64,000 bases of DNA, from contig CM034103.1 in assembly GCA_019914945.1 (NCBI GenBank), positions 3,782,001-3,846,000 of the forward strand, written 5' to 3'. Shown here piece by piece: positions 41,901 to 49,828 of this stretch (position 1 is its first letter; every line of letters starts with the position of its first letter). The translations under genes and the position numbers were made by a program. The notes beneath the pieces were generated by a model. It did no database searches. It saw nothing but the letters and a program-made list of their open reading frames with translations, and had not been told where the DNA came from. The DNA is from Typha latifolia (lineage: Eukaryota > Streptophyta > Magnoliopsida > Poales > Typhaceae).

Positions 41901-44900
41901 ATGAATGTGTGAAACTAGTGAGAGTATGTGGCGTAAGACATAAGAAAATCATATCAGTCGAAAGGGTGACGTTCACACTCTGGATAACAAGGAGCAGGTG
42001 CAAGAGCCGTCATAATAGATGATGGGATGGTCGGAGGAATACTACTAGTATAAGAAGGCTCAGAAGTAGGAAGAGGATACAACTTGTGAGTGTAGAAATA
42101 TGACAAGGTTATCATGGGAAAGGTACTCCTCTAGAAGAGCTAGAAACTTAGTGAGAGAATAGTCTGGAGGGGCAGAGGGAATTGATAGTAAATGAGTGTC
42201 CATGGATAGAGGAGTATTAAGCAAGTGGAGGGCAGATGGTCGGGCTGAGGTAGAGATATCTAAGGGGATGAAAGATAGGATAGGTGTAGGAAGATCCAAA
42301 AAGGATAAACTTGAGGGAAGTAGTATCTTTTTCAGAAAAGTGACATAGTGTGATATCCTAAGACGATGAGTAGATGCATCATAGTAACGATAGCCTTTAT
42401 ACTCATGACTATACCAGAAAGACACACTTAGCTTCTCAATCAGACAACTTGTTACGTTCACCAGAAAGAAGAAGAACAAAGAAAGTGCACTTAGAGACAC
42501 AAAGATGACCATAAAATGGTGATCTACCAAAGATATGCTCGTACGGGGTCACACCATCAATGACTAATAATGGAGTTCGATTAATGAGGTAGAGAGCAAT
42601 AAGAAGGGCCACAGCTCAATAAGAGCAAGGAACATAGGCCTCAAACAAAATAGCATGAGTTGTCTTAAGAAGATGACAATGCTTTTGTTTGGCAATTCCA
42701 TTCTAAGCAGGGGTATAGGGATACGAGTGCTGAGGTAGGGTACCGATAGAGGCATGAATGGAACGAAACTCAGAGGAAAGGTATTCATGAGCACCATTCG
42801 ACCGGAAGACCTTAATGGATCGACCAAACCGAGTTCGAACCATAGAAGAGAAATCACGATAGATCTGACATACCTCCAAGCATTGACGCATGAGGTAAAC
42901 CTAAGTGAAATAAGAGAAACCATCAATATAACAAACATAATAGAGAAAACTAAAATTTGAAGATAGAGGAGCAAGGCTGCAAATATCAAAGTACACAAGG
43001 TGAAAGGGGGAATTAAAGATATTCTCACTAAGAGAAAAAGAAAAGGCTTGATGTTTTGCCAATTTACAGTTAGTACAAGGAGGCAAAATAGAAAAACAAT
43101 TACTGCCAAAGCACCCAAACCGGGACAAGGTCTTGAGATGCTGACTCGATACATGACCTAGATGTGATGCCAAATATTTGGAGAGAGAGGGGTGACTGGA
43201 CAAGCACTAGGGCGAGGTGACAAAAGGTGAATTTGATCCAGGTAGTAAAGCTCATGAATCCTACTAATCCTGATCCTCTAGCCTGTAGATGGGTCTTGCA
43301 CAACATAAGTAGAAGAGAAAGATATAGTGTAACTAGAGTTAGAAAGTTGAGTAATAGAAATAAAACTCATAGTTATACGAGAACAAACCAGGCATCAAAT
43401 AAAGTAAGTCGACTCGTGGGGTCTATAATGGGTAATTTGACCAATATGAGAGATGGCGTAATGAGTCTCATCTACTGTGTGAATATGAGGAAGAGCAAGA
43501 GGGGCAGAGGTGAGGCTAGAAAAAATGGAGGAGTCAACAGTCATATAATGTGAGGCGCTAGAATAAAAAAATTTGGGTTTAATCATACCAGGGACAATAG
43601 AGGCAGAAGTAGAGGTGCTAGTAAAGCTAAGAGCGCTATGAATAAGCTGCTGAATCTATTGTAGTTGTGCACTGCTGAATGTGGAATTGGTAGAGTGATC
43701 AAATAGATTAGTACTCGGGACAACAGTTGAGGAAGTGAAGTGACGACTCTTGTCCTTGCTTGATCCCTCTTTGTCGAAGTTGGGAACAAGCTCAAAATGA
43801 AGTCAATAGCAGTGAGCGACAAAATGACCAGGACGATCGCAATGAATGCACATAGGGCGCGATGAGTGATGGTCTCGTCCAGACACGAGTGGTGTGAACA
43901 ATAGTTGAAATATCAAGTGTGACTGATATAAGAGCAGGGGCAGCATTGAGTACACTCTCTATGGCAAAAAAAGATGGTGTAGCGGTGGCCTGCTGAGAGG
44001 ATAAGAGACGCTGCCTAAGCTCCTCAACTTGTAGCTTAGCAACAGCACTGTCTAGACTTGGGTGAGTGGAGCCATACAATAGATGATGAGTCAAATCCCT
44101 TAACTTTGGACTTAAAGTAGCTAGAAAGTCTATTAATCGATCCTCGTCACGGTGCGCTAAGCAATTGCCGAGTTAGAGGGAGAGAAAATAGGCTCCATTG
44201 ACGTGAACTCATGCCATATGTCAGTCATGCGAACATAGAAGTTCTGGATAGATAACTAACCCGGTCTAGCCTCTTGAGCGTCACGACGAAGTTGAAAATG
44301 ATGCATCAAACTTGACTGAACAAATCGACAATCGAGGTGATCCTAGACAGCCTAGGCTAAAAAATAATGTCGGAAGCTGAGGTCGAAATGATCGGTCGAC
44401 CTGCGATATAAAATAAGTGCAGATCTCTATGTTCTGCAAAGCCCACTCGACATATTCAGGAGAAGGGACCTCAAACTGAATAGCTTTGGGCGTGCTAGAC
44501 TTAGTAGAGGTTACAGTGGTAGTATGAATGACTGTGTGAGGGGGAGCACACCCTATAAAGATGCCGTCAATGTGCCCAACGAAACGTCGCCCGTGAAGAA
44601 CTATCTTGATAGAAGATGTCCAAGTGATCCAATCACTCTGGGTGACAAGTAGAAAATCAACCAAAGACACTCTCATGACCAACCGAAACATAAGACGTCA
44701 TTGGAGAAGATGTCAATTTGACAAACACCTTGAGGGCATTTTGAGAAGGACAAAGAAAATTTTCTCAAACCTTTTGGCAAACAGAGCAGAGTCTTAATTT
44801 TCAATGAGGCTTTTTGTTGAACAGCATGTGAGCCGCTCAAAGCTATAAGATGATTCTTGGCAGAGAAAGGGGCACTCGACCTCTTCGGTATAGTGGTGAA

Positions 44901-46496
44901 GAGAAGAGGAGTCGCAGTAGAAAAGCTCAAAGGCTTGGCAACCAGCGACAATCGAAGAGCTTGGGGATGGCGATCGATGAAGAAGCTCATGACAACTGGA
45001 TTGACGCTGTGGTGAGAGAAGCTCACCAGGGAAAGCAGCGGAGTGTTTAGGCGTGGGTGCAGCAACAAAGGTTGAAGCCCAAGCGGAGTGCTCGTAGGAA
45101 GCTCTCTGTGCTGCCCAAACCGGGAGACGAGCACGGCACGGCGAAGATAGGAAGAAGAGTGTGGCTGAGGAAGACGAGGAAGCTCAACGCTCCTCTCTAA
45201 TGGTGGCGCTCTCGATTGGAAGGGGCATGCGACAGGAGAGAATCCGTTGACAACTCAGGAAAAGGAGAGAAGGCAGAGATGTTGACAGGGACACGACGCA
45301 GCGAGCTAGAGAGGAGTTTCCGGTGACTCGATGGAGCTGGCGAGACGTCTCAGCCACAGAGAGATTTGGGAGGGAGAATGAGCAGGGAAGGTGGAAGATG
45401 AAGGCGATCCAGTGGCTGAGAAAGAATCCTAGAAATTGGATGGCTCTAATACCATAAAACGAGAAGAGATCCAAACCCAAAATAGGTTTGAATAGATGAG
45501 ATGATTCTAGTGAAAAGTGTTTTCCTTGAAAATGATAGGGGACCTTGGCCCTATTTACTTAAGTCATCATTTATGTAAATAAACAAATGAAATATAACAT
45601 AATAACTCTAAATAGTAACAAAAGGCCCAAATGAGTAATTACAATTACTCTCTATTCTTGTCACTTGCAGCAAAAACATTATTCGCCTGAAGGTTAAAAA
45701 AAGAGAATGTGGAGAGCTAGAGAGAGGGAGAGTCACAAAATTCAGCTCTATTTATCTAACATCTTCATACTTAACAAGAGAGAGAGAGACTTCATGAAAT
45801 TTGCCATCTCAGGGTCAAGAACTCATCGCAAGGGTGAGAAAAGTATGAGTACTTTCTCTTTCTCTCTATCCTGGGTTGAACATTTTTGAATCTTAAAGAC
45901 ATATTAAGGGTACTGAGGTGCTAAAATTTGTTCAGAGGTTTAATGCAAAGTTTGTAATCCAATCCATGCTGCAAGTTCTGGGAGTTGCATAAAACTGCTT
46001 CAAACTTTGAGAGCATATAAGCAACTCACTTTTCTATACATGAAAAAGAGATGTTTTCAGAGATATTTAATTCTTATTCTGGATGCTCACGTTGAATTCT
46101 TTCTTTTTCTCAAGTAAATCACTTGTTGAATTTATTATTTGGACAGGTACTAAGTACGATTCTTCTTTTCCTCTGTTCTTTTCTTTTCTTCCTTGAGAAA
46201 AAGAAACACTATTTCCTCTCCTCTGTTCTTGGAAATATAATTGGTTGGCTTATGCAGGTGTAAACCTTTCACTTCTTTCAACTGTCATGTCCTCCCGCCT
46301 CGCACGTGGAACCTACAACGGCGGGCTTCTCTCGACGGAAGCTGGAACCTTGGCACGAGTGGTTGCGGATGGCACGATTACTCTGGCTGGTTACTTGGGT
46401 GAAGACAAGCTCCTCAATGTCACTTTGCTCCCTTCTCTGCTTATCTGTCTAACATCGATTGCCGCCACAATCCTTACCTACAACTCACTTTTTTAA
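17969..46496 (+). CDS. SPX-MFS: SPX-MFS vacuolar phosphate transporter (PHT5/VPT family), complete
   Basis: Moves inorganic phosphate across the tonoplast; the SPX domain senses inositol pyrophosphates. Ten coding exons, all GT-AG and in frame: 17969-18021, 19701-19821, 24349-24660, 24856-24960, 25055-25509, 27679-27980, 33297-33478, 35303-35493, 36944-37077 and 46258-46496, giving 697 residues, the family's usual length. SPX domain: MVNFGKKL at the N terminus, [11 protein letters not shown] (residues 19-29) and the basic KILKKFDKR (126-134), which together form the phosphate/inositol pyrophosphate pocket. The MFS part starts near residue 248 ([17 protein letters not shown]) and has GRLLCG plus a [11 protein letters not shown] loop. 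An acidic loop ([15 protein letters not shown]) comes from exon 7. The C-terminal MFS segments end in TILTYNSLF. No breaks were found. A MIR399 gene follows downstream. Orthology to rice SPX-MFS1, 2 or 3 is not resolved. Confidence 0.97.
20884..21150 (+). other. Purine-rich insertion-like stretch in SPX-MFS intron 2
   Basis: Strongly G+A-rich, unlike the surrounding AT-rich intron, with GGCACAC/GTGCC words at its left. Possibly a repeat fragment of unknown type. Confidence 0.3.
23262..23328 (+). repeat. Compound microsatellite (GGT)n then (GT)n
   Basis: Uninterrupted GGT units run to about 23310, followed by GT units to 23328, in intron 2. The long Gly/Val and Pro readings across it are artefacts. 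Confidence 0.95.
23640..23959 (-). mobile_element. hAT-like non-autonomous element, one end recognised
   Basis: The right edge (GACCATTCTTG) is the inverted terminus of the same family as 29711-30042 and 37291-38423. Inside are the same GTGCCGGC/GCCGTGCC words and AACTTAAGTTT. The other end was not found, so length and target duplication are uncertain. Confidence 0.4.
26674..27434 (+). repeat. Solo LTR or LTR fragment related to the 10.3 kb gag-only element
   Basis: In SPX-MFS intron 5. From about 27000 it parallels the LTRs at 10289 and 13043: CTATATATAAAGGAG, then an ATCGTAACCGTTAGATTGTC-type block, then CTCCAGCAGYCACCCTACYATA and CCTCCGACGAC words. It ends near GGTTCGTAACA. The borders given are the best TG...CA fit; no clear target duplication was found, so ends may be off by tens of bases. 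Confidence 0.65.
28845..29560 (-). mobile_element. hAT-like element, truncated copy of the 37291-38423 element
   Basis: It starts CAACAATGGCCGTGCT, the family's terminus, and runs as the reverse complement of about 37740-38423: the CATTTCTAATATTTATAATAAA block, the ACACATAATATTA block and the GATATGATATGAATATTGAACATG block all correspond. The opposite end is missing or too decayed to see. Confidence 0.65.
29711..30042 (+). mobile_element. Short hAT-like element with inverted ends
   Basis: Begins CAAGGATGACCGTGCTGG and ends CACGGCCATCGTTG, inverted repeats of one another with mismatches. It is flanked by AATATAAT (29703-29710) and AATCTAAT (30043-30050), an eight-base target duplication with one mismatch, as hAT elements make. 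The interior is GC-rich with a TCTCGATCTC run near 29860-29910. It has no transposase. Confidence 0.7.
30860..31120 (-). pseudogene. Copia-type gag fragment
   Basis: Read on the minus strand: [12 protein letters not shown], a Ser/Thr-rich stretch with [12 protein letters not shown], then [13 protein letters not shown], a CCHC zinc knuckle whose last Cys is lost. In-frame stops are present. It lies in SPX-MFS intron 6; neighbouring pol sequence was not recognised. Confidence 0.65.
34034..34065 (+). repeat. CT microsatellite in SPX-MFS intron 7
   Basis: CT units with one interruption. Confidence 0.85.
37291..38423. mobile_element. hAT-like non-autonomous DNA transposon with perfect 8-bp target duplication
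   Basis: In the last SPX-MFS intron. The left end CATGGATGGCCGTGCT and right end AGCACGGCCATCGTTG are inverted repeats, with the CA...TG termini usual for hAT elements. It is flanked by identical CTAGATAG (37283-37290 and 38424-38431). It is 1133 bases long. Subterminal regions are rich in GCACGGC/GCCGTGC words; the core is AT-rich with no transposase reading frame. Confidence 0.85.
38758..40146 (-). mobile_element. TRIM-like LTR element with a 166-bp interior
   Basis: Two direct repeats, 38758-39388 and 39555-40146, start TGATGTGG and end CCAT(A/C)A, separated by only 166 bases. They are flanked by perfect five-base duplications GGAAG (38753-38757 and 40147-40151). Minus orientation is suggested by TTCAGAGCAAG (read on the minus strand just inside the right repeat), a worn iMet primer site. 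Nothing is coded. Repeats of about 600 bases are long for a TRIM, so it may be a deletion derivative of a larger element. Confidence 0.8.
41000..41800 (-). pseudogene. Reverse transcriptase region of the copia element
   Basis: Minus-strand readings near 41750-41480 include [21 protein letters not shown] and [10 protein letters not shown], the usual start of copia RT; later parts are broken. Open frames on the plus strand here are antisense shadows. Confidence 0.75.
42560..43300 (-). pseudogene. Pre-integrase and integrase region of the copia element
   Basis: Minus strand: [12 protein letters not shown] and [10 protein letters not shown] give the His/Cys zinc part. [15 protein letters not shown] with YVCYIDGFS starts the catalytic core, and [17 protein letters not shown] with [10 protein letters not shown] continues it. 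The acidic residue usual in FRSDGA reads Asn here. Several frameshifts. Confidence 0.85.
43800..44691 (-). pseudogene. gag of the copia element, with zinc knuckle
   Basis: Pieces include [20 protein letters not shown] at the start and a clean CCHC knuckle, [14 protein letters not shown], at 43850-43809 (minus). Frame changes fall between the segments. Confidence 0.8.
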
Positions 46497-46794
46497 TAGA
46501 GCTGTCTATCTCTCTAGTTGGTGGATACGCTCAATTAAATTTATTCATGTCCAATGAAAGTTCAAATTAACATTTCCTACCTCTGTCGAGGAACTCTCTC
46601 TCCTAGTGTTTATTCTTTTGTAGAATTTATACATGATTGAATTGTGAAATAATCAATTCTCTCTTTTGACTCGTCATCTAGGAGCTGTGACAGACTCATA
46701 AGCAAGTTGCTGCTGGCTAGCTTGGATGTGAGTATTGTATTAGTAATTTTTTTCCCAATTTCCGTACTATTTTCTTGATGTTGTCAGAGAGTTG

Positions 46795-46800
46795 AATAAA
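46795..46800 (+). terminator. Poly(A) signal of the SPX-MFS gene
   Basis: AATAAA about 300 bases after the stop codon, within a T-rich stretch; a usual 3' UTR length. Confidence 0.55.
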
Positions 46801-46849
46801 AGATATAGTCCTTCACCTTTTCGCATCCAAATTTGATTATCGACCAGCT

Positions 46850-46990
46850 ATCGGTCGTTAGAGCTCAATTAGTTAAATGGGCTTATTTATTCGAATCTTA
46901 GTAGTATCAATATATAATATTTAGTTGGACACTATTATGTTTTTTCTTATTTCAAGAAAAAAAGAGAAATTCGAATCAACATAAGAGGAC
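46850..46990 (+). mobile_element. Possible tRNA-derived SINE fragment
   Basis: GAGCTCAATTAGTTAAATGG resembles a Pol III A box and TTATTCGAATCTTA a weak B box, about 30 bases apart, followed by AT-rich sequence. Weak support. Confidence 0.3.
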
Positions 46991-47444
46991 CTTATTTGTT
47001 GGAGAAGAGTAAAGAGTTAATGACTAGGATGACAACTAATTAATATGCTAGAAAAACGAGCAGAGTCCGCAACGAGTTAAAAGGAAAAATTTTATTTGTT
47101 CATCAATCTCTTTAATGAAATCATTATTGGTGTAGATTCATAGATAGCGAAGAAAATTAAAATTTGGCTTCAAGGTGCATTCCCATTCACCTTCTTTAAA
47201 ATCAAGATATTTGATGGTTTTTTGTGCATATAAACTCATATCTAAAATACCTCTCCCACATGGACAGAGATTAACCCTAAAAGTTGTCATATATCGAGAT
47301 ATAGCATGTTCGAGAAGGTGGTATATATGTCTAACGAATATTTTCTAATGCTTTAACCTGCACACTCCAAAATTCTCGTTTCTTTTATAAAAAAATAAAT
47401 AAAAGTACACTTTAACTATGATACATGCTCCATCTATTGTTTAA

Positions 47445-47446
<2 letters not shown>

Positions 47447-47485
<39 letters not shown>
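47447..47485 (+). repeat. AT microsatellite
   Basis: About 19 AT units, uninterrupted. Confidence 0.95.
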
Positions 47486-47492
<7 letters not shown>

Positions 47493-47869
47493 TTTTAGAA
47501 GAAAGAGTTGAACCCAGTTATATTAATAAGAACTAATTATAAGTTGGAGTATTGAGATTCTCTTTTTGACATGAAACACTATATTTAGATAGATGAATTA
47601 CAAATTTATTTACATATGTCAAGAAGAATCAATGTCGGATATAGTAATTTTGCTCAATAAAAATTGCTAACTAGATAGAACGATTTTTGGCACGCTTAGC
47701 CAATTAAAGATTTGTTATAGAATCTACTGAACGATTTATATGGCAAATTAAGTTTTTATTTTCTCTAACTTTTAGGAAGCAGGAGGCCCACGTCGTTTCC
47801 ATGTAGGAGGGGTCAAGGACGTCCGCTTGAAATGCCCAAAAGCGAGCATGAGATAGGAATATTACGACA

Positions 47870-47877
47870 GGATATGC
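47870..47877. promoter_or_regulatory. PHR1-binding box (P1BS) upstream of MIR399
   Basis: GGATATGC matches GNATATNC exactly. It lies about 410 bases before the MIR399 hairpin. Confidence 0.5.
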
Positions 47878-48081
47878 CACCTTGAGACCCCTCTCACCTG
47901 CCACCTTTCTCCTTTACAAAGGAGAGATCTGGGAGATTAGAGCATATATTTCTCCTCTTCTACCCCTCCTCTCCCTTCTCAAGGTCAAGATCATGCTAAG
48001 AGGAATCACATACCATGGGAGGGGTCAGCTTTTGGAAGAGACCATAGAGGAAAAAGGTGAGTTGAAGATTTATTGAGAGGA

Positions 48082-48089
48082 GGATATCC
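48082..48089. promoter_or_regulatory. PHR1-binding box (P1BS) upstream of MIR399
   Basis: GGATATCC matches GNATATNC exactly and is a perfect palindrome. It lies 200 bases before the hairpin. Confidence 0.65.
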
Positions 48090-48125
48090 ATGGTATAACC
48101 CCTTGTCAACTCAAGTGGGATATCA

Positions 48126-48133
48126 GCATATGC
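48126..48133. promoter_or_regulatory. PHR1-binding box (P1BS) upstream of MIR399
   Basis: GCATATGC matches GNATATNC exactly. It lies 60 bases before the TATA-like TATAAG. Confidence 0.65.
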
Positions 48134-48192
48134 CATATTGCCATGGCTTCATGGGCTTGTGCTACCTATCTTTCTGGCCCAAGAAGTCGCAT

Positions 48193-48198
48193 TATAAG
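48193..48198 (+). promoter_or_regulatory. Likely TATA box of MIR399
   Basis: TATAAG, about 90 bases before the hairpin base and 60 after the nearest P1BS box; the spacing suits a start near 48225. Confidence 0.5.
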
Positions 48199-48282
48199 AA
48201 GCTCTAGAGGTAGTGAGAAGAGATCAGCAAGCAGGTGCATGGAAATTTCGAGGAGAAGTGGCGACGCGTCGCCGGCTTTCGG

Positions 48283-48427
48283 TTAAGCTGCGCAGTCGTA
48301 GGGCTCCTCCTCCTTTGGCAGGTGGTGGAGAGAGAGAGAGAGAGAGATGCAGTGGTTGTGTGCATAATTTGCTCACTCTCAAGTGGCCTGCCAAAGGAGA
48401 GTTGCCCTACGAATGTCTTCAGCTTAA
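48283..48427 (+). ncRNA. MIR399: MIR399 precursor hairpin (phosphate-starvation microRNA)
   Basis: The mature miR399 sits on the 3' arm at 48389-48409: core TGCCAAAGGAGAGTTG, last base A where most family members have G. The star strand lies on the 5' arm at 48301-48322 (GGGCTCC...CTTTGGCAGG), leaving the two-base 3' overhang of Dicer-like cuts. The arms pair as TAGGGC/GCCCTA and CTCCTTTGGCA/TGCCAAAGGAG with a small mismatch between. The base extends through TTAAGCTG (48283-48290) with CAGCTTAA (48420-48427). The loop holds a GA run (48328-48347). miR399 is known to move from shoot to root and cut PHO2 (UBC24) mRNA, raising phosphate uptake. Three P1BS boxes upstream suggest PHR-driven induction. 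The 82- and 70-codon open frames across the hairpin are chance. Confidence 0.93.
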
Positions 48428-48459
48428 AAAACATCATCTCACAGTAGCACAGCAGAAAT

Positions 48460-49410
48460 AATAAGGTAATAAACCGTTTTGGTGATCTTGGAAATGTCTA
48501 AGTTTCTATCTGGAACTTGGGATTTAATCTGTCTGTTCTGAATTTATAACATCTTCTATAGCTACTTCAAGCTTTTCTGTTTCTTTTTATACTCTTCATG
48601 TTTTCTATTTTGTCAAATTAGGTTGCATCATTAGTTCTTTCTTATAGAGACCTCTGTAATCCAACAATGAAAAATATCTATCATGACAAGATTTGAAGAT
48701 GGTATTTCTTTTCTTCTGAATTTTGAGTATTCTAATTCTTAATATATTTTTGCGTGGTCTTTGCACTAAATAATTAAACAAAACATACAAGGTTGAGGAG
48801 AGGAAGAATAAAGGTAATAAAAGATATCATATAGCTTAATGGTGCCTGCACTGGGCCTAATGTTGCCTCTTTGCTGCTTAGTTCTTGGTGATCAGAAGTG
48901 AGAAGAAGAAGAGGAAGGGAAGGATGAGGGGGGAAGATATATACAAGGACAAGTATGTAAATGAATCCTTTGTATCTTATTTCTAAGACAAGAAGGAAAT
49001 TTTTGGAGTGCTTTTTACTGTCTTTTTAGATGCTAATCAGGAGTAAAATATCCTATGACTATGAGTAATAATGAGTAAGATGAGCAAAATTTGTAACAGA
49101 CTGTAGATGCATCAAATATTGGATAATAAATTTAAAATTTTCCCACTACATATATCATTGAATTATTCTCATACATCTGCAGATTAGGAATTAGAACATA
49201 ATCTCCATTCTACCACATCTAACCGATCAAGATCCCAATCAACTATGTTAGGCATTAGCATATCCTGCAAGATCTCAAGCAATTCAAACCTGTGCTTCGG
49301 TCACTAGCTATACTTATGAGTCAAACTTGAGCGAGCTAGTTCTAGCTCAGTCTTGACTCAACTCAACTCGACCTGAGCTCGAGCTCGAGCTCGAGCTGAG
49401 CTAGACTAAG
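48460..49410 (+). other. Downstream of MIR399, no protein gene seen
   Basis: May include the rest of the MIR399 primary transcript; AAGGTAATA at 48464 could be a splice donor. No reading frame matches a known family. Confidence 0.35.
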
Positions 49411-49828
49411 CCCAACCCGAGCCCAAGCCCAAGTCTAAGCCTAATTAGGGGGGGAGGAGGAGGAGGATAAAGTGGTGGTGGCTTGCCAATGGAGATGGAG
49501 GATGTCGATGGAGGAGGAGGAGGAGGAGGTTGGTCGAACAGATGTGTAAATGAGCTAGACCAAGCCTAAGCCCAAGCCTAAGCCCAAGCCGAACTCGAGC
49601 CCGAGTCTAAGCCTAATTGGACAAGGAGGAGGTGGTGGTGGCTTGCCGATGGAGAAGGAGGATGTTGATGGAGGAGGTTGATGGAAGAGGAAGAGGAGGA
49701 GAAGGAGGCCGATGGAATAGAGGAGGAAGAGGCTAAAAGAGGTGGAGGCAGTCAAAAGAGGTCACTGAAGGAGGTCGGAGGAGGAGGTGAACGAGGAGGT
49801 CCGTAGTGGAGGAGGAGGATGTTGATTT
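49330..49828 (+). repeat. GAGCTC-rich and purine-rich minisatellite-like region
   Basis: Starts with GAGCTC words (49376-49400), then AAGCCCAAGCC words, then a block of about 100 bases (GTCTAAGCCTAATT...GGTGGTGGCTTGCC...GGAGGATGT) that occurs at about 49430 and again at about 49605. The block is followed by imperfect GGAGGA units to 49820. Confidence 0.7.

Larger units (their letters stand above)
40285..45614 (-). mobile_element. Ty1/copia retrotransposon, nearly full length, decayed
   Basis: Inserted against the host gene in the last SPX-MFS intron. LTRs of about 158-160 bases lie at 40285-40442 and 45455-45614. The five-base duplication GTAAC is perfect (40280-40284 and 45615-45619). On the minus strand the primer site TGGTATTAGAGCC (45454-45442) follows the 5' LTR directly, and a purine tract GAAGGGGGT precedes the 3' LTR. 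Domains in order on the minus strand: gag (about 44690-43800), integrase (about 43300-42560), reverse transcriptase (about 41800-41000) and RNase H (about 40870-40460). Copia order (integrase before RT) is clear. Frames are broken by many stops. Confidence 0.9.

Noticed and set aside
44673..45134. 153-codon minus-strand frame next to the copia 5' LTR
   Set aside because: Upstream of the recognisable gag start, with no gag features; likely chance in the leader.
45223..45245. miR528-like word TGGAAGGGGCATGC
   Set aside because: Only about 14 bases agree with miR528, no star-like partner was found nearby, and it lies inside the copia element.
48204..48461. Frames of 70-82 codons across the MIR399 hairpin
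   Set aside because: They span the microRNA arms and have no known match; the hairpin explains the sequence.
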